Origin: Rheum nobile | Lineage: Eukaryota > Streptophyta > Magnoliopsida > Caryophyllales > Polygonaceae | Reading direction: 5' to 3' | DNA: 64,000 nucleotides | NCBI GenBank assembly: GCA_027886185.1 | Contig: WOAB01000527.1 | Coordinates: 1,302,001 to 1,366,000, forward strand | Shown here: piece by piece, positions 12,160-22,789 of the stretch | Numbering within the stretch: the first letter of the stretch is position 1 | How the letters are laid out: each line of letters starts with the position of its first letter | Notes under the pieces: generated by a model | What the model was told of the DNA's origin: nothing | The model's input: only the letters and a program-made list of their open reading frames with translations | Databases searched by the model: none | Made by a program: the position numbers and the translations under genes

Positions 12160-12960
12160 TATTAATCAATTAAGAGAGATTACATGTTTGATAGAAGACA
12201 TCAAATAAACCACATACATATATTATTGTCATAAGGAGGCAAGGACTACTAGAGAATACAACAACACAAGTCAGGAAAGAGTATGGAAATCGCGCAACCG
12301 ATCGAGTTTCTTAAAGGGGAGGCTGCAATACCCGAACAGACTAGGAAAGCCTCCAGATTAGAAACCCTGACTTTTTTGGCAAACTGTTGACCCCTATCCA
12401 GAATCACTACATCTAATAGATTCACAAAAGTACTTGGTTTTGAAGATTTAATCCCAAAAACTAAAGTGAATCCACAAACAAAGATGGAAGTGACCCCTGG
12501 ACGGAGTGGACGCCAGAGCCAACGCACCACCACAGACGAGTGTGTACAAGGGGAAGCAAAAGAAAAATACACTAAAGAAATCACAACAAGCAAAACAAGA
12601 GGAACCCCAACAGCCCATAGGACCCAACAATCTACATGCTGAAACAACCAAAATCAAAACATCATAACCACAATTACAAAGACAAGCCACCGAAAGGAAA
12701 ACAAGGGCACAAAATGGAAAGATGTGATTGTATCTTCATTTTTTTATTCCAATCTTTTTTTATTTTACTAAGAGAGACTAAATCATTTATACACAATAAT
12801 GTTAAAGTGACATATTAGGGTAAGGAGAATTTCTAGCTTTTGATTTTGTATTATCTATGGGTTTCGATACATTTTGGATCTAAATTTTAAGATAGCCGAT
12901 TTTATTATTTAAATTTAAATTGACCAAAATAAAATTTAAATCAGATTAGGTGTGTCATAA
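12160..12960. other. Unassigned sequence with a minus-strand open frame
   Basis: A 132-codon minus-strand frame (12249-12647) ends RVSNLEAFLVCSGIAASPLR then NSIGCAI. I do not recognise it as a domain. The hydrophobic N-terminal half resembles the untranslated inter-ORF region of LINEs more than a protein. I therefore treat it as repeat-derived rather than as a gene. Confidence 0.3.
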
Positions 12961-12961
12961 T

Positions 12962-13103
12962 AATAATATATAACTATATGATATAACCATAATATATAAC
13001 TATAGGATGTAAGCATAAGATATAATCAAATAATTATATATTATGATTATATCATATAGTTATATACTATGGTTATATCCTATATTACATCCTATAGTTA
13101 TAA
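12962..13103. repeat. Fold-back piece of the TATA minisatellite
   Basis: The left half reads ATAACTATATGATATAACCA with a later CTATAGGATGTAA. The right half is approximately its inverse, with TTACATCCTATAGTTATA at the end. Together they make an imperfect palindrome of about 140 bp composed of the same words as the array at 8735-11075. It sits directly against a hAT-type MITE. Confidence 0.7.
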
Positions 13104-13383
13104 AAATCGACCCAATCCGAAAACCCAACCCGACCCGAAAGGACCCAAATCCGACCCGAATGCAAATTCAAGCTCGCGGGTCCCTTTTATTTTGTATATT
13201 TTATTTCATTTATATTAAATATTTTAATATACTTTATTAAAAAATAATATAATACTAATTATATTATTATAATTATTTTATTAAAGTTAAAAATCATAAA
13301 AAAGGGCATGTTTGACCCAGCGGGTCAAACCCGACATGTCCCGAACTCGAACTCGACCCGCCCGACCGAGTTGACAGGTCTAG
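13104..13383. mobile_element. hAT-type MITE with CCGACCCG-rich ends, 5' truncated
   Basis: The sequence closely matches the complete element at 32439-32840: shared ACGCAAATTCAAGCTCGCGG-like block, the same AT-rich core, and the right end GTTGACAGGTCTA. The left terminal bases present in the other copy are missing here, so this copy is probably truncated where it joins the fold-back at 13103. Confidence 0.7.
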
Positions 13384-13900
13384 TAGGAAGGCTTCGTTTT
13401 TTTGTCCCAAACTACAATACATAAAGTATAGTTATACTATGGCAAACGATGTCCGTTTTGGACGAGTTTTATATGTACGGATTCGTATTGAAATTCTATA
13501 CATGATTATGAAAAAATAAGTATACTTTATGTATTATAGTTAAGTATTACAAAATATATTACCTTATATACTATAGCTTCTAAAGTTTTTATTTTCGTTT
13601 TTTTTTTGCTTTTTGAAGGGAAAAATGATATCCGTTTTGGATGAATTTTACATGTATGGATTTGTATTAAAATTTTCTACAAAATTATAGTAGAAAGTTA
13701 TAAAAAATATCATTTTTTTTCACTACAATGCGCTATATGACAGACGCCAAATTGTAAAAAAATGGATAGAAAGACTTCGTTTTTTAGGCTTTTGGAGGGG
13801 CAAACGATGTCCGTTTTGAACGCATTTTATATGTACGGACTCGTATTGAAATTCTCTACATTATTATGGGGAAAAAATTGCATTTGAAAAAAAAAATAGT
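13384..13900. repeat. Three diverged copies of the 120-bp CAAACGATGTCCG module
   Basis: Copies centred near 13480, 13660 and 13830 each contain AACGATGTCCGTTTTGGA-like sequence (GATATCCGTTTTGGATGA in the middle copy), then ATGTACGGA and CGTATTGAAAT. Between them is TCACTACAATGCGCTATATG, also seen at 11145-11165. The last copy (13755-13870) is nearest to the module at 11190-11305 and, like it, leads straight into a palindrome array. Confidence 0.75.
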
Positions 13901-13904
13901 ATTG

Positions 13905-14140
13905 TGCGCTTAATGTAAGCGCACAAGATAAACTTGTTAAAAAAATATATTTTAGGGCTATGCGCCTATTGTAGGCGCATAGCTGTGCGCCTATTGTAGG
14001 CGCATAGCTGTGCGCTTATTTTAGGCGCACCGCTTCCTCCCCTATTTTACCCCTTCATATTTTTTTAAATACCATTATACCCCTGTGCGCTTAATATAAG
14101 CGCACAAAAGGCGTACGCTTACATTAATTAAGCGCACAAT
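13905..14140. repeat. TGCGCC palindrome array
   Basis: At least five short inverted repeats are present: TGTGCGCTTAATGTAAGCGC with ACA; TATGCGCCTATTGTAGGCGC with ATA; TGTGCGCCTATTGTAGGCGC with ATA; TGTGCGCTTATTTTAGGCGC; and TGTGCGCTTAATATAAGCGC with ACA. A further imperfect one ends at 14139. Arms are TGCGC(C/T) and (G/A)GCGCA. They occupy the same position relative to the 120-bp module as the AACGC palindromes do at 11.33 kb. Confidence 0.85.
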
Positions 14141-15072
14141 TTGGTTTGCATATATTCTCGGCTAATAAAAATCCATATGGCTTAAAGACCCAACATCAAC
14201 ATGACTTCAATACTCACCTTCATATTCACACGTATCAAACCAACAACCAAGAAAATATCTTCACAGAGAAAGAAAGAACAGAAACAGACCAATTTTATCA
14301 TATTCTCCATCACGCTTTGACTCGTGTCATTGTGTCAATATGCATAGACTCCCAAATGGTAGTAACACGATATCTATGAAGCCAGAAACAGAACAAAAAT
14401 CATTGTTTCACACAACAGAAGATTTGGGATGATTAGAAAAATAATCCCAAGAAAACATTTACTTCAATTACCTATCAGAAGGAGAGTTTAGAGTTACTAA
14501 AAACAAAACTCTGCTGCATATGCAACTTAATCCTTTCTTGGCCTTCTTCTCCATCCTTAAACTCAATTTGTCTTCCGAATCACCTCCTGTAAAGATTGTG
14601 TCCAACATGAAAAATCAGCATTCAAATATTATTAAGTTATTGGTGTAATGAATATTATGAATCCTCACTCTTAGAGCTGTTAACCTGATATGAAAGTAAA
14701 AGAGAGCCGCCCACTTATTATTCTGATATGTGCAAAACCAACTGCTGTCTCAACTCTCAAGGATCACGGCCTCTACGTATAGTGGTACAGAGGGTTCTTA
14801 CTAAAGCTACGGATTCTACCAGGTTTGTTGAAAAATCATGGTCAGAGACAGAAAATCATCCCTTGCGCAAGCGCAACTAAAACAACATTCCATTAAAATT
14901 CGCAAACAATATCAAACAGAGAAATCTATGTTGAAGAAGATCTATATAGACCCAAAAAAAAAAAAAGTTAAAAGTAAGCATTATATGAATCAAGTGTCAA
15001 AGATACTAGAGATGCAATAAAGAAATCTAGGTTGACAAAAGGGAATGGTCCCAGACCTGACCTTGGTGATGA
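14141..15072. other. 3' flank of the STA1-like gene
   Basis: This includes the likely 3' UTR of the minus-strand gene that ends at 15073 and AT-rich sequence beyond it. The frames at 14146-14379 and 14838-15020 have no recognisable content. I see no RNA gene or mobile element ends here. Confidence 0.5.
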
Positions 15073-17916
15073 TCACTGTTTCTCAGGCGCATTGTCTTCC
15101 TTGCCAAGAGCAACCACAACCTTCTTCAGAATAGCTTCAACAGGCTGGTGTGCATTCTCAACCGCCTTGGAAACGGCTTGCCACTTCTCGCCGTGCTTGG
15201 GTTCAGCAGCAACACATCTCCTCAGCACATCCTTGTCGTTCTCCTCGGCCCCATGTTGCAGCTCAAACTTATAGTACATAGCCCAGAAATCCCCAATATC
15301 AGGGGCCAATGTCACAGCCCTGTTGAACCAATTCCTGGCCTTGTCCACCTTCCTGTCTTGCCAGAACAGCTTCGCCACAGCAGCAATAACGTGAGGGTCG
15401 TCTTTGCATTTCTTGAGTGCGTCCATGCTCTTTGTTTTCCGTTGAGGACGGGGAACCATCTCGATTGAAGCTGCCCACAAGATACCGCTATCTGGACACT
15501 CTTGAAGGGCCTTTGCCATTAAGTTATCAGCTTCCTTCTTGTTCCCATGCCTTAGCTCAGCACTTAAGGCAGCAAGCCAGAGCTCAGGGTTAAGAGGATT
15601 CTTCTTCCTTGACAAGGTAAGAACTGCTCGAGCTTTGCTCAGCCCATTCATCTTCTCTTCAAGGTTAGCAAGCGAAAGCCAGAGGGTGATGCACTTAGGG
15701 CAGTGCTTGAGCGCTGATTCATATACCTCCCTTGCTCGATTCATCTGACCAAGCCTCTCCTCAAGCTGCCCCAGCATCAACCACAACTTGAAGAACGAGG
15801 GGAAGCGTTTGAGTCCCTCATCGAGCAATCTCCTTTCCTCGTCACTGTTGCCCATTTCTCTCTCTACAATAGCTGATTTCATCCAAACCCTTTCCGTGCC
15901 ACCTCTTTCCCTGGCCTTGGCAAGGAGGATCTTTGCTCTCTCCAGTTCATGGTTTTCAAACTCAAGCTTGAATGCAGCAAGCCAAATCTCCTCATTGTAT
16001 GGTATAGCAGCATAGGCTTCTTGAAGGATGGCTCGAGCAGCTGGAACATCACCAGCAAGCCACTTCTCCTTTGCACCCATAAGCCATAAAATTTCAGCTT
16101 GTGGCACGTAGGTAACTGCCCTTCGTAGCAAGATGTCCAGGGATTCTCTGGTACCATGACTTTTCTCGAACTGTGCTGCTTTAATCCATATGCTCTTCTT
16201 TGTCAAGAAGACAGTGAGTGCATGAGAATAAATAGCCCTTGCTGTTTCAATCGAGCCTCTTTTCCTGCACTCCTCAGCATCAGCCACCCATGTCCTTTTC
16301 CTATCCTCCTCCTCCACCCCAATACCAATTGTATAGCGGATTATTGCTTTACAAGTGGCGATGGAGTTTGCCCGTTCAGAAGCTTCTGCCTCCTTCATCC
16401 AAGCTTCACGATCAATCTCCACGCCCTCTCCTTGTAAGGATTTAATACCCCTTTCGATAAGCTTTTCTACCATAGCATTATTGCCATTGGCCTCCTCCAA
16501 CTTGGCAGCGGTAATCCAAATAGCTGGCTCTTTCGGTAGCTTTGTTCGGGCTTTGTTAAGTACTTTCTTTGCATTATCGTATGTTTCAAGCCTTGCAAGG
16601 GCAAGCCACAGTTCAACATGCAAAGGACAGCATTCCACTGCTTTCTGAAGCAAAATCCTGGCGTCATCCTCGTTAGAAATTTCCACAACTGCCTTCCACA
16701 ACCTCACAGAATCAGATATATGCTCAAGTCCCTTCCTCAAAACCCTGCTCTTATTGTACTCATCCTGTTCCATCTTTGCAGCCTGTAACCAGAGCTTCAC
16801 AGACTTTGGGTTGGCCTTTACACCCCTAGCCATCACAGCCTTGGCCTCATCAGGATTGGCCAACCGGCACGCTTCCAGCCACACATCTTCATTAGTTGGA
16901 CACTCTTCACACCCTTTCTGTATCAATTGCCTTGCCACCTGAATCTTACCGGCAACCTCTTCCAGCCTTGCAGCTGCAATCCATCCAGGAGGGTGTTTCG
17001 GATTTGTTTGGGTGACAGACTTCAGCAGCAACCTAGCTTTCTTTATATCAGAAATCTCCGCATCACTGGTAATCTTCATGCTCTTGAGATCAGTCAAGTA
17101 CCCCTTTGGATCAACAACCGTCAAACCCGACACAGAATCCGACAATCTGTCCAGCTTCAATGACAAAACAGTACCTCTCCCCTCTCCAACAGCAGTCAGA
17201 TCAGTAACGGGCGTCTGTGCCCATGGAGTCTCTGTCCCTCCAGCAGCCCGACTTCTAGGGTCCAGCGCCGTGACATGCTCTTTCTCTTGCCTAGCCTTCT
17301 CCAGCAAGGTGTCAGGCACCGGAACAAAGCTCTCAAACCTCTTCTTCTTGTTCCTATAAGAGTAATCCCCAGTCTCAGGTATATTATCCCATTCATCAGC
17401 AGACATCGTATACAGCTTTCTCTTCAAATCCGCAAACTGCTCTGTGATCTTCGGGTTAGAAGCCCTATACTTCTCAATCTCCTCCTTCAACCTAGCCTCT
17501 CTCCTGTCCTTCCTCCTCGAATCCATCCTCTCATCAACTGCCGCCCACACAGCATCGGCTTCTTTATCATCCTCATCATACTCAGCAGAAGCAAACAACC
17601 CAACATCATTACCTTCAAACTCATCAAATTTCTGGTTCTCATCATACCCCTTCTCATCCCCTTCATCATCCTCTTCATCCTCAACTGGCCCCTTTCCACT
17701 TCCACGTCCCCGTCCAGCGCCAGGAGGGGCGGCGGCAGCGGGAGCACCAATCACAGCGGCTGACCGATCGGGAAGGTCCGGAGCAGCACGGGCGGGCCCA
17801 ATATCTGACCGGGTGGTGAACCCGGTAGCACCACGACCGAGCCCAGCGACGTAGTTCGGAGGTGGCTTTGAATTCAGGAATTCTAGCCTGTTCTTGGTTT
17901 GCACGGGGGCTTGCAT
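15073..17916 (-). CDS. STA1: STABILIZED1/PRP6-like U5 snRNP splicing factor, main body
   Basis: The uninterrupted 947-codon frame starts MQAPVQTKNRLEFLNSKPPP. It matches plant STABILIZED1, the PRP6 homologue of the U4/U6.U5 tri-snRNP, which acts in the nucleus in pre-mRNA splicing and supports stress-related RNA stability. Residues about 20-45 hold NYVAGLGRGATGFTTRSDIG, the PRP1/PRP6 N-terminal signature. An acidic stretch (EDEEDDEGDEKGYDEN) follows. From about residue 300 to the end come many tandem half-a-TPR (HAT) repeats with motifs such as PKSVKLWLQAAKME, PEIW, and AIYSHALTVFLTKKSIW. In Arabidopsis the protein has a ubiquitin-like N-terminus ending GGMQ. Here those codons lie at 19313-19539, separated by a hAT element at 17930-19310. 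The MQAP methionine is therefore the first in-frame start left on this side. No frameshift or stop is present, so the disruption is recent or the body is still used from another promoter or by splicing across the element. Confidence 0.93.
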   Translation of the reverse strand: MQAPVQTKNRLEFLNSKPPPNYVAGLGRGATGFTTRSDIGPARAAPDLPDRSAAVIGAPAAAAPPGAGRGRGSGKGPVEDEEDDEGDEKGYDENQKFDEFEGNDVGLFASAEYDEDDKEADAVWAAVDERMDSRRKDRREARLKEEIEKYRASNPKITEQFADLKRKLYTMSADEWDNIPETGDYSYRNKKKRFESFVPVPDTLLEKARQEKEHVTALDPRSRAAGGTETPWAQTPVTDLTAVGEGRGTVLSLKLDRLSDSVSGLTVVDPKGYLTDLKSMKITSDAEISDIKKARLLLKSVTQTNPKHPPGWIAAARLEEVAGKIQVARQLIQKGCEECPTNEDVWLEACRLANPDEAKAVMARGVKANPKSVKLWLQAAKMEQDEYNKSRVLRKGLEHISDSVRLWKAVVEISNEDDARILLQKAVECCPLHVELWLALARLETYDNAKKVLNKARTKLPKEPAIWITAAKLEEANGNNAMVEKLIERGIKSLQGEGVEIDREAWMKEAEASERANSIATCKAIIRYTIGIGVEEEDRKRTWVADAEECRKRGSIETARAIYSHALTVFLTKKSIWIKAAQFEKSHGTRESLDILLRRAVTYVPQAEILWLMGAKEKWLAGDVPAARAILQEAYAAIPYNEEIWLAAFKLEFENHELERAKILLAKARERGGTERVWMKSAIVEREMGNSDEERRLLDEGLKRFPSFFKLWLMLGQLEERLGQMNRAREVYESALKHCPKCITLWLSLANLEEKMNGLSKARAVLTLSRKKNPLNPELWLAALSAELRHGNKKEADNLMAKALQECPDSGILWAASIEMVPRPQRKTKSMDALKKCKDDPHVIAAVAKLFWQDRKVDKARNWFNRAVTLAPDIGDFWAMYYKFELQHGAEENDKDVLRRCVAAEPKHGEKWQAVSKAVENAHQPVEAILKKVVVALGKEDNAPEKQ

Positions 17917-17921
17917 ACCTC

Positions 17922-17929
17922 CGAATAAG
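17922..17929. repeat. 8-bp target duplication of the STA1 hAT insertion, left
   Basis: CGAATAAG at 17922-17929 is identical to 19311-19318, on the two outer sides of the element. An 8-bp duplication is diagnostic for hAT transposition. Confidence 0.92.
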
Positions 17930-19310
17930 CAGGGGCGGACGCAGGATTTCTGCGTTGTGGGGGCACAATTCCACGTGGCCAGAATTAAATTAAATTAGAT
18001 AGAATAAATATAAAACATAAAATACTAAACGTTATATTTAACTTCATCATTACAATAACATCTTTCGAGGAGCCATGTCCTGAAATCTTACAATAATATC
18101 TTCAATCTCAATAGATTTAACTACATCTTTCTCAATATACGCAATCAAACAATCATTCATAAAATCATCACCAAGTCGATCATTAACACTATACTCAGAC
18201 ATATTTTTCCTTAACCCCGAATCAGCAGGCAAATTATCAAGATCAAACTCAACATCACAACTAGACAAATTAGGAACACTTGGTGTCGGTGGGTTCACTG
18301 GAGTGGGATTAGAACTTGATCCTATATTTGGTGACTGAGAATTTTGTGAAACACCGATACTTGTAAAATATTTCTTCATTTTCTGAAATTATCAAATTAT
18401 ATAACTAAATCAACATATAGATATAACATGAATAATCAATCATTTTCTACCTAAATTGAATATAAAATCAATGAGGATTGTATAGTTACCTGTTATTTCA
18501 AATCACGGACCCTTCGAAATTGTTATCAATAATCTTCAGATTCAGTCAAATAACTGCATTAATAAAACACTATAAACAACAGTGAATGTAATCAACAATT
18601 ATTTGACAACAAGGAATTGAAGCCAACTATCAACAAATCCAACAATGCACAGATTCACTTCTAAATTTCCAACAAATTCAGTTCTAAATTTCCAGGCCAC
18701 AAATTCTGAAATTAACAATCACTCTGAAATTCTGAAATCCAACAATGCACAAATTCGCCCCTGTCTATCTCTATCTACTCTAACCTCTGAAATTCCAAAA
18801 AATTCAATCTGAAATTCTGAAATTCACAGATTCTGAGATTCACACTTCACAAATTCTGGAATTCACAATTTCTCTAATGGAAAAAAAGGTCTAAACAAGT
18901 AAACAAACACCCTAATTTCTGATTTTTGAATGTAAGAGGAACTGGGAACTGCGGTCTGGGGAAGAAGAGGCTGAATTTCAATCTCGCATTCTCGCCGAAC
19001 TGGGGTCTGGGGAAGAAGAGGCAGGATACATACCTTTCTTTCAATCTCGCCGACGGCCGATCGAAGAGGCGAACGAAGACGGAGATGAAGTGGCTGTGGG
19101 CTGTGGCGGACTGAAGACTGAAGAGGCGAAGTCGGAGATGAAGCGCCGAATAGGGTTTTGGAGACTGGCGAGCGTGAGGACTGAGGAGAAATGGAGATGG
19201 TTGGAGAATGGAGACGGCGAGTTGTAACAATGAGAAGAAATAGGGTTTCGTTTTTTTTTTCTTCAGTGGGGGCCCGTGTCCCCACTGGTCTCTACGTGGG
19301 TCCGCCCCTG
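17930..19310 (-). mobile_element. Non-autonomous hAT transposon inserted in STA1
   Basis: The 1,381-bp element starts CAGGGGCGGACGCAGG and ends CCACGTGGGTCCGCCCCTG-like (CGTGGGTCCGCCCCTG), giving terminal inverted repeats of the common CAGGGGCGGA hAT type. It is bounded by CGAATAAG on both sides. A single minus-strand frame inside (18050-18379) is a shortened ZMYM1-like hAT transposase, so movement would need enzyme from elsewhere. Removing the element plus one duplication copy places codons for ...HVPLF directly before GGMQAP in frame, as in the intact gene family. The insertion is thus in the middle of a coding exon. Confidence 0.92.
18050..18379 (-). pseudogene. Internally deleted hAT (ZMYM1/TTF-type) transposase
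   Basis: The 109-codon frame starts MKKYFTSIGVSQNSQSP. Residues about 48-68 read DLDNLPADSGLRKNMSEYSV, matching the N-terminal block just before the TTF zinc finger of plant hAT transposases. From about residue 70 it jumps to RLGDDFMNDCLIAYIEKDVV and IVRFQDMAPRK, which resembles the extreme C-terminus of the same proteins. The zinc finger, catalytic RNase-H-like fold and most of the dimerisation domain are missing. It is thus a fusion of the two ends, as expected of a deletion derivative. Whether the peptide is made is unknown. Confidence 0.75.
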
Positions 19311-19539
19311 CGAATAAGGGAACGTGCAGAACTAGGGTGGAATCAGAAGAAATCCCCAAATCGCATAATCTGGAAGAGCAATCACCGATTATCCGCTTGG
19401 AAGCCAAGAACAAGCGCTGCCGAGCAACCGGCATCCCCAATCTGTGGCTAATTTCGAAACCTAGGGTTTCAATTGTAGTGTAGGTAGGGTTTACATTTAG
19501 GAATAGAGTCTCGTTTAGAGGAGTCCTTACGAAGACCAT
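19311..19539 (-). CDS. STA1: STA1-like ubiquitin-like N-terminus, cut off from the body
   Basis: From ATG at 19539 the frame reads MVFVRTPLNETLFLNVNPTY then TTIETLGFEISHR and ends SDSTLVLHVPLF at 19312. This corresponds to the ubiquitin-like fold at the start of Arabidopsis STA1 (about 75 residues), which ends just before GGMQ. In the present arrangement translation runs on into the hAT element and stops there (the open frame ends at 18874). The ubiquitin-like part would then be made only as a short chimeric protein unless the element is spliced out. A possible 5' UTR splice donor (CTTCAG then GTAACT) lies near 19580-19590. Confidence 0.88.
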
Positions 19540-19806
19540 TGTAATCGGAAATTTGGTGAACAGAGCTCAGGATTAGCAGTTACCTGAAGAAGAGAACGAC
19601 GACAAGCAAAATCGCCGGAGTGAGATACGGAGAGTGAGAATGGTGCGACGGGCTTGATTGGGGGGATTTTTTGCTTTTATTCGAGTCAGTGGCGGGTGTC
19701 TAGATTGCAATTTCATAAAACATATACCTACATACTCTTATTAAATCTTATTAAAGTCATAACTATTTCTCTTGGGCGTTAATTTTTTATTATGTCAAAT
19801 CATTAA
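19540..19806 (-). promoter_or_regulatory. 5' UTR and promoter of the STA1-like gene
   Basis: This short stretch between the start codon at 19539 and Helitron II must contain the leader and proximal promoter. Beyond about 260 bp the upstream sequence is Helitron, so the gene's regulatory DNA is either compact or partly supplied by the transposon. No clear TATA box was identified. Confidence 0.45.
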
Positions 19807-22081
19807 TCTACTTTATAATAATTAAAGCAGAATCGCATCTGTACAGACACACGCCCCTATATTGTATCCCGAATTTTCGGTGCCACGTGTCACCCCAAAA
19901 ATACATTGTATACGTGTCAGTTTTTGCTTCATTTGATAGTTTTTTAAAATACATCGTTTTAGGCTTATTTAACATTAACATGATTTTTTTTGTTCCATTT
20001 TGATTTGCGTAATTTGTAAATCTTTCTAAAAAAAATACAATTAATATTCTAACCTAATTTTTCAATTGGAAATCTTTATAAAACTAAACAATTATAATCC
20101 GATCTATTATCTGAATATTGCATATAATTCCAAAAAAATAATGAAAATTTTGCAATAAAAAAATAGCAGAATTGTGCAGTATATGATTTTAAAAAAAAAC
20201 ATTTTAAATTTTAAACAATAAGAAAAATAATAGAATCTGCATACAATTAAAAACTTCAAAGACCAACATTAACCTAAAACATAAATTAAATGCCCAGAAA
20301 ACATAATAAATGAACAAAATCTGCCCAGAAAGAAATTTCTGTGGTATACAAATTATGAATAAAACTGATATTAACTATGAAAATTTACTAATGCATTAAC
20401 TATGAAAATTTACTAATACAAAAAACCTGCAAAAACATGCAATAAACTTGCAACACACATGCAAAAACACATCCAAAAACTTGCAACACACATGCAAGAA
20501 CTTAATACACCTGCAGAAAACTTGCAAACTCAAAAAACATCATATTGCACAAAATAGAATCTGTGCAATATTAAAACCTGCAAGGCTAAACATGAAGTAG
20601 AACAAATCACCATAAAACTGACAATAATACACAAATATAGAAATTATGAAATTATTGCCTCGACGCCCAAATTCTGCAAACCAATCCTATGAACCTGTCC
20701 ATAAACATACATATGACATAATATTTTAGAATATAAAATATATGCACAATAAATGAATCATATCAAATGAAATCACAGAAAATATATTGCAATATATATG
20801 ACACTGAGAATCTACATTTTCCAAATGTATTACATGGCAAAATATTACAGAATCAAAAATATGTGCAAAATAAACAGCAGAATATATATGGAAAAATATA
20901 AGGCAAAAAATACAGAAAACTTATCCAGCTATTACATAACATATTGCACATCTTTTAAATCACGTATATAAATTATAGAAATTCGGCATATCTTATAACC
21001 TGAGACAAATAATGTGCTTTCTATTTCCCAATGACAGAATTTCGACATATCATAAAACATCCATAAAAAGCAAAACTGATTATAAGATCAATGCATTCTA
21101 AAAATACAATACTACATCTCTTTCATATAGTAGACTATAAATCTATACCTTCTCAGTTATTATAAAACCTTAAACCACATCAGAATAGAAACATTCAAGA
21201 GGTAATGCTTAACAAAAGCAGAACTCATTCATTTAAGTAATTCTTACATCATTGCAAACAGAAATTCAGTGTTTATAGGGATTAAGATTTAACATTTCAA
21301 ACCGAACTGATATTGATTTTTTTTACTTTGTTTCAGTTTTATTCAGGATATCCAGAACTCAGTTACAAGGTAATAATTCATTCACTATACTCTGTTCATA
21401 TCAACATTTAATATCTATTTTTCATGTTCATATCAATGTTAGTATAGTATCCGTACCTTCAGGTTTTCTTTTTTAGATCTTGGAACCCCATGATTTGCTA
21501 GAACATCATCCCCTTAAATAACTGAGTTCTGCTTTCCAATCTCCAGACATCCTCATCAAGGGAGAAAATGAAACAATAAGGATTTTTAGAGAGACATTAA
21601 ACAGCAAGATCAATGAAATGAAAGACATCTTTAACCTAAAAATATTTGTTCTGCAAATGAAACAAAAAGGATTTCACCCAAAATACATAAACAATCATAA
21701 TGAGGATATTTATTCTGCAAATTTTTTTGTTTTCATTGATTTACAAAAATATGCATCTTTCATTATAATTTCACCCCCAAAATATTTGTCATTCATCCTT
21801 TCAATGCATCTTTACACCTAATAATATTTGTCTTTCATTACATTTTCAACCAGAAATTATATATGATGATATTGATTTTCAAAAATATTTGTCTTTCATC
21901 CTTTCAGTACATCTCTACAATTTTTTCGCCATTCACCTAAAAATTATATTTGATGATAGTCTATTATTCTGTATATAGTAGATTAATTTTTATATACTTT
22001 GAAGGAAAAAAAACATACATTATAACATATGATTAAATGTATATGATTTTCTTTCATTTATGATTATAGCATTTCGAAAAG

Positions 22082-22084
<3 letters not shown>

Positions 22085-22128
<44 letters not shown>
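22085..22128. repeat. (GA)n microsatellite
   Basis: About 22 uninterrupted GA units lie inside Helitron II. Similar tracts at 22738-22789, 25641-25692 and 25927-25956 in the same element suggest family-specific GA arrays. Confidence 0.95.
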
Positions 22129-22130
<2 letters not shown>

Positions 22131-22733
22131 GATTTTTAAAAACGGAAAAAATCTTCAACTTGTTTGAAAACAAATATATTATTACCCATTAAGCCCATTA
22201 ATGCAAATAAGCCCTTTAAACCCATTAAGTCAAATAAGAAGTTGTCGATAGGTATTTATTTAGACCAATAAGCCCATTACATTTTTACTTCAGCCAAAAT
22301 CAAGCCCATTATGAAATTGATGATTATATTATTTATTGTATTACATATTTAATGGGCCGAAGCCCATATTTATAATGGTTAAGCCCATTTAAATTAGTAA
22401 ATAAAAAAACCTATTTTTAATCTGAACTGTAATATTAAACATTTATCATAAGTCGAGCCGATTTCATCTAATATCAATATATTATTTACATTTTAACCCA
22501 TTAAAGTATAGACATATACTATATTGAATGAAGTATAATCTTCATCAAGAAGAAGAGTCTAGATTAGGAATAGTTTTCAGACAAATGATATTAATTTCTT
22601 ATGGGTTGCTCTAAGTCAAATGATATTAATTTCCAAACTATTAATAGAATGCAACAAGAAGAAGACTAATACTAGAGGTTAGTATCACGTTTTATTAAAT
22701 CCAAAATTTTTAGAGTTTCAAACATAGTGGATC

Positions 22734-22737
<4 letters not shown>

Positions 22738-22789
<52 letters not shown>
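22738..22789. repeat. (GA)n microsatellite
   Basis: About 26 GA units lie inside Helitron II, directly upstream of sequence without recognisable genes. Confidence 0.95.

Noticed and set aside
13905..14140. Possible CRISPR-like array of repeats and spacers
   Set aside because: The units are self-complementary words with irregular spacing in a plant nuclear context and no cas-like genes.
17275..17854. Long plus-strand frames opposite the STA1-like gene
   Set aside because: They are antisense shadows of a well-supported coding sequence.
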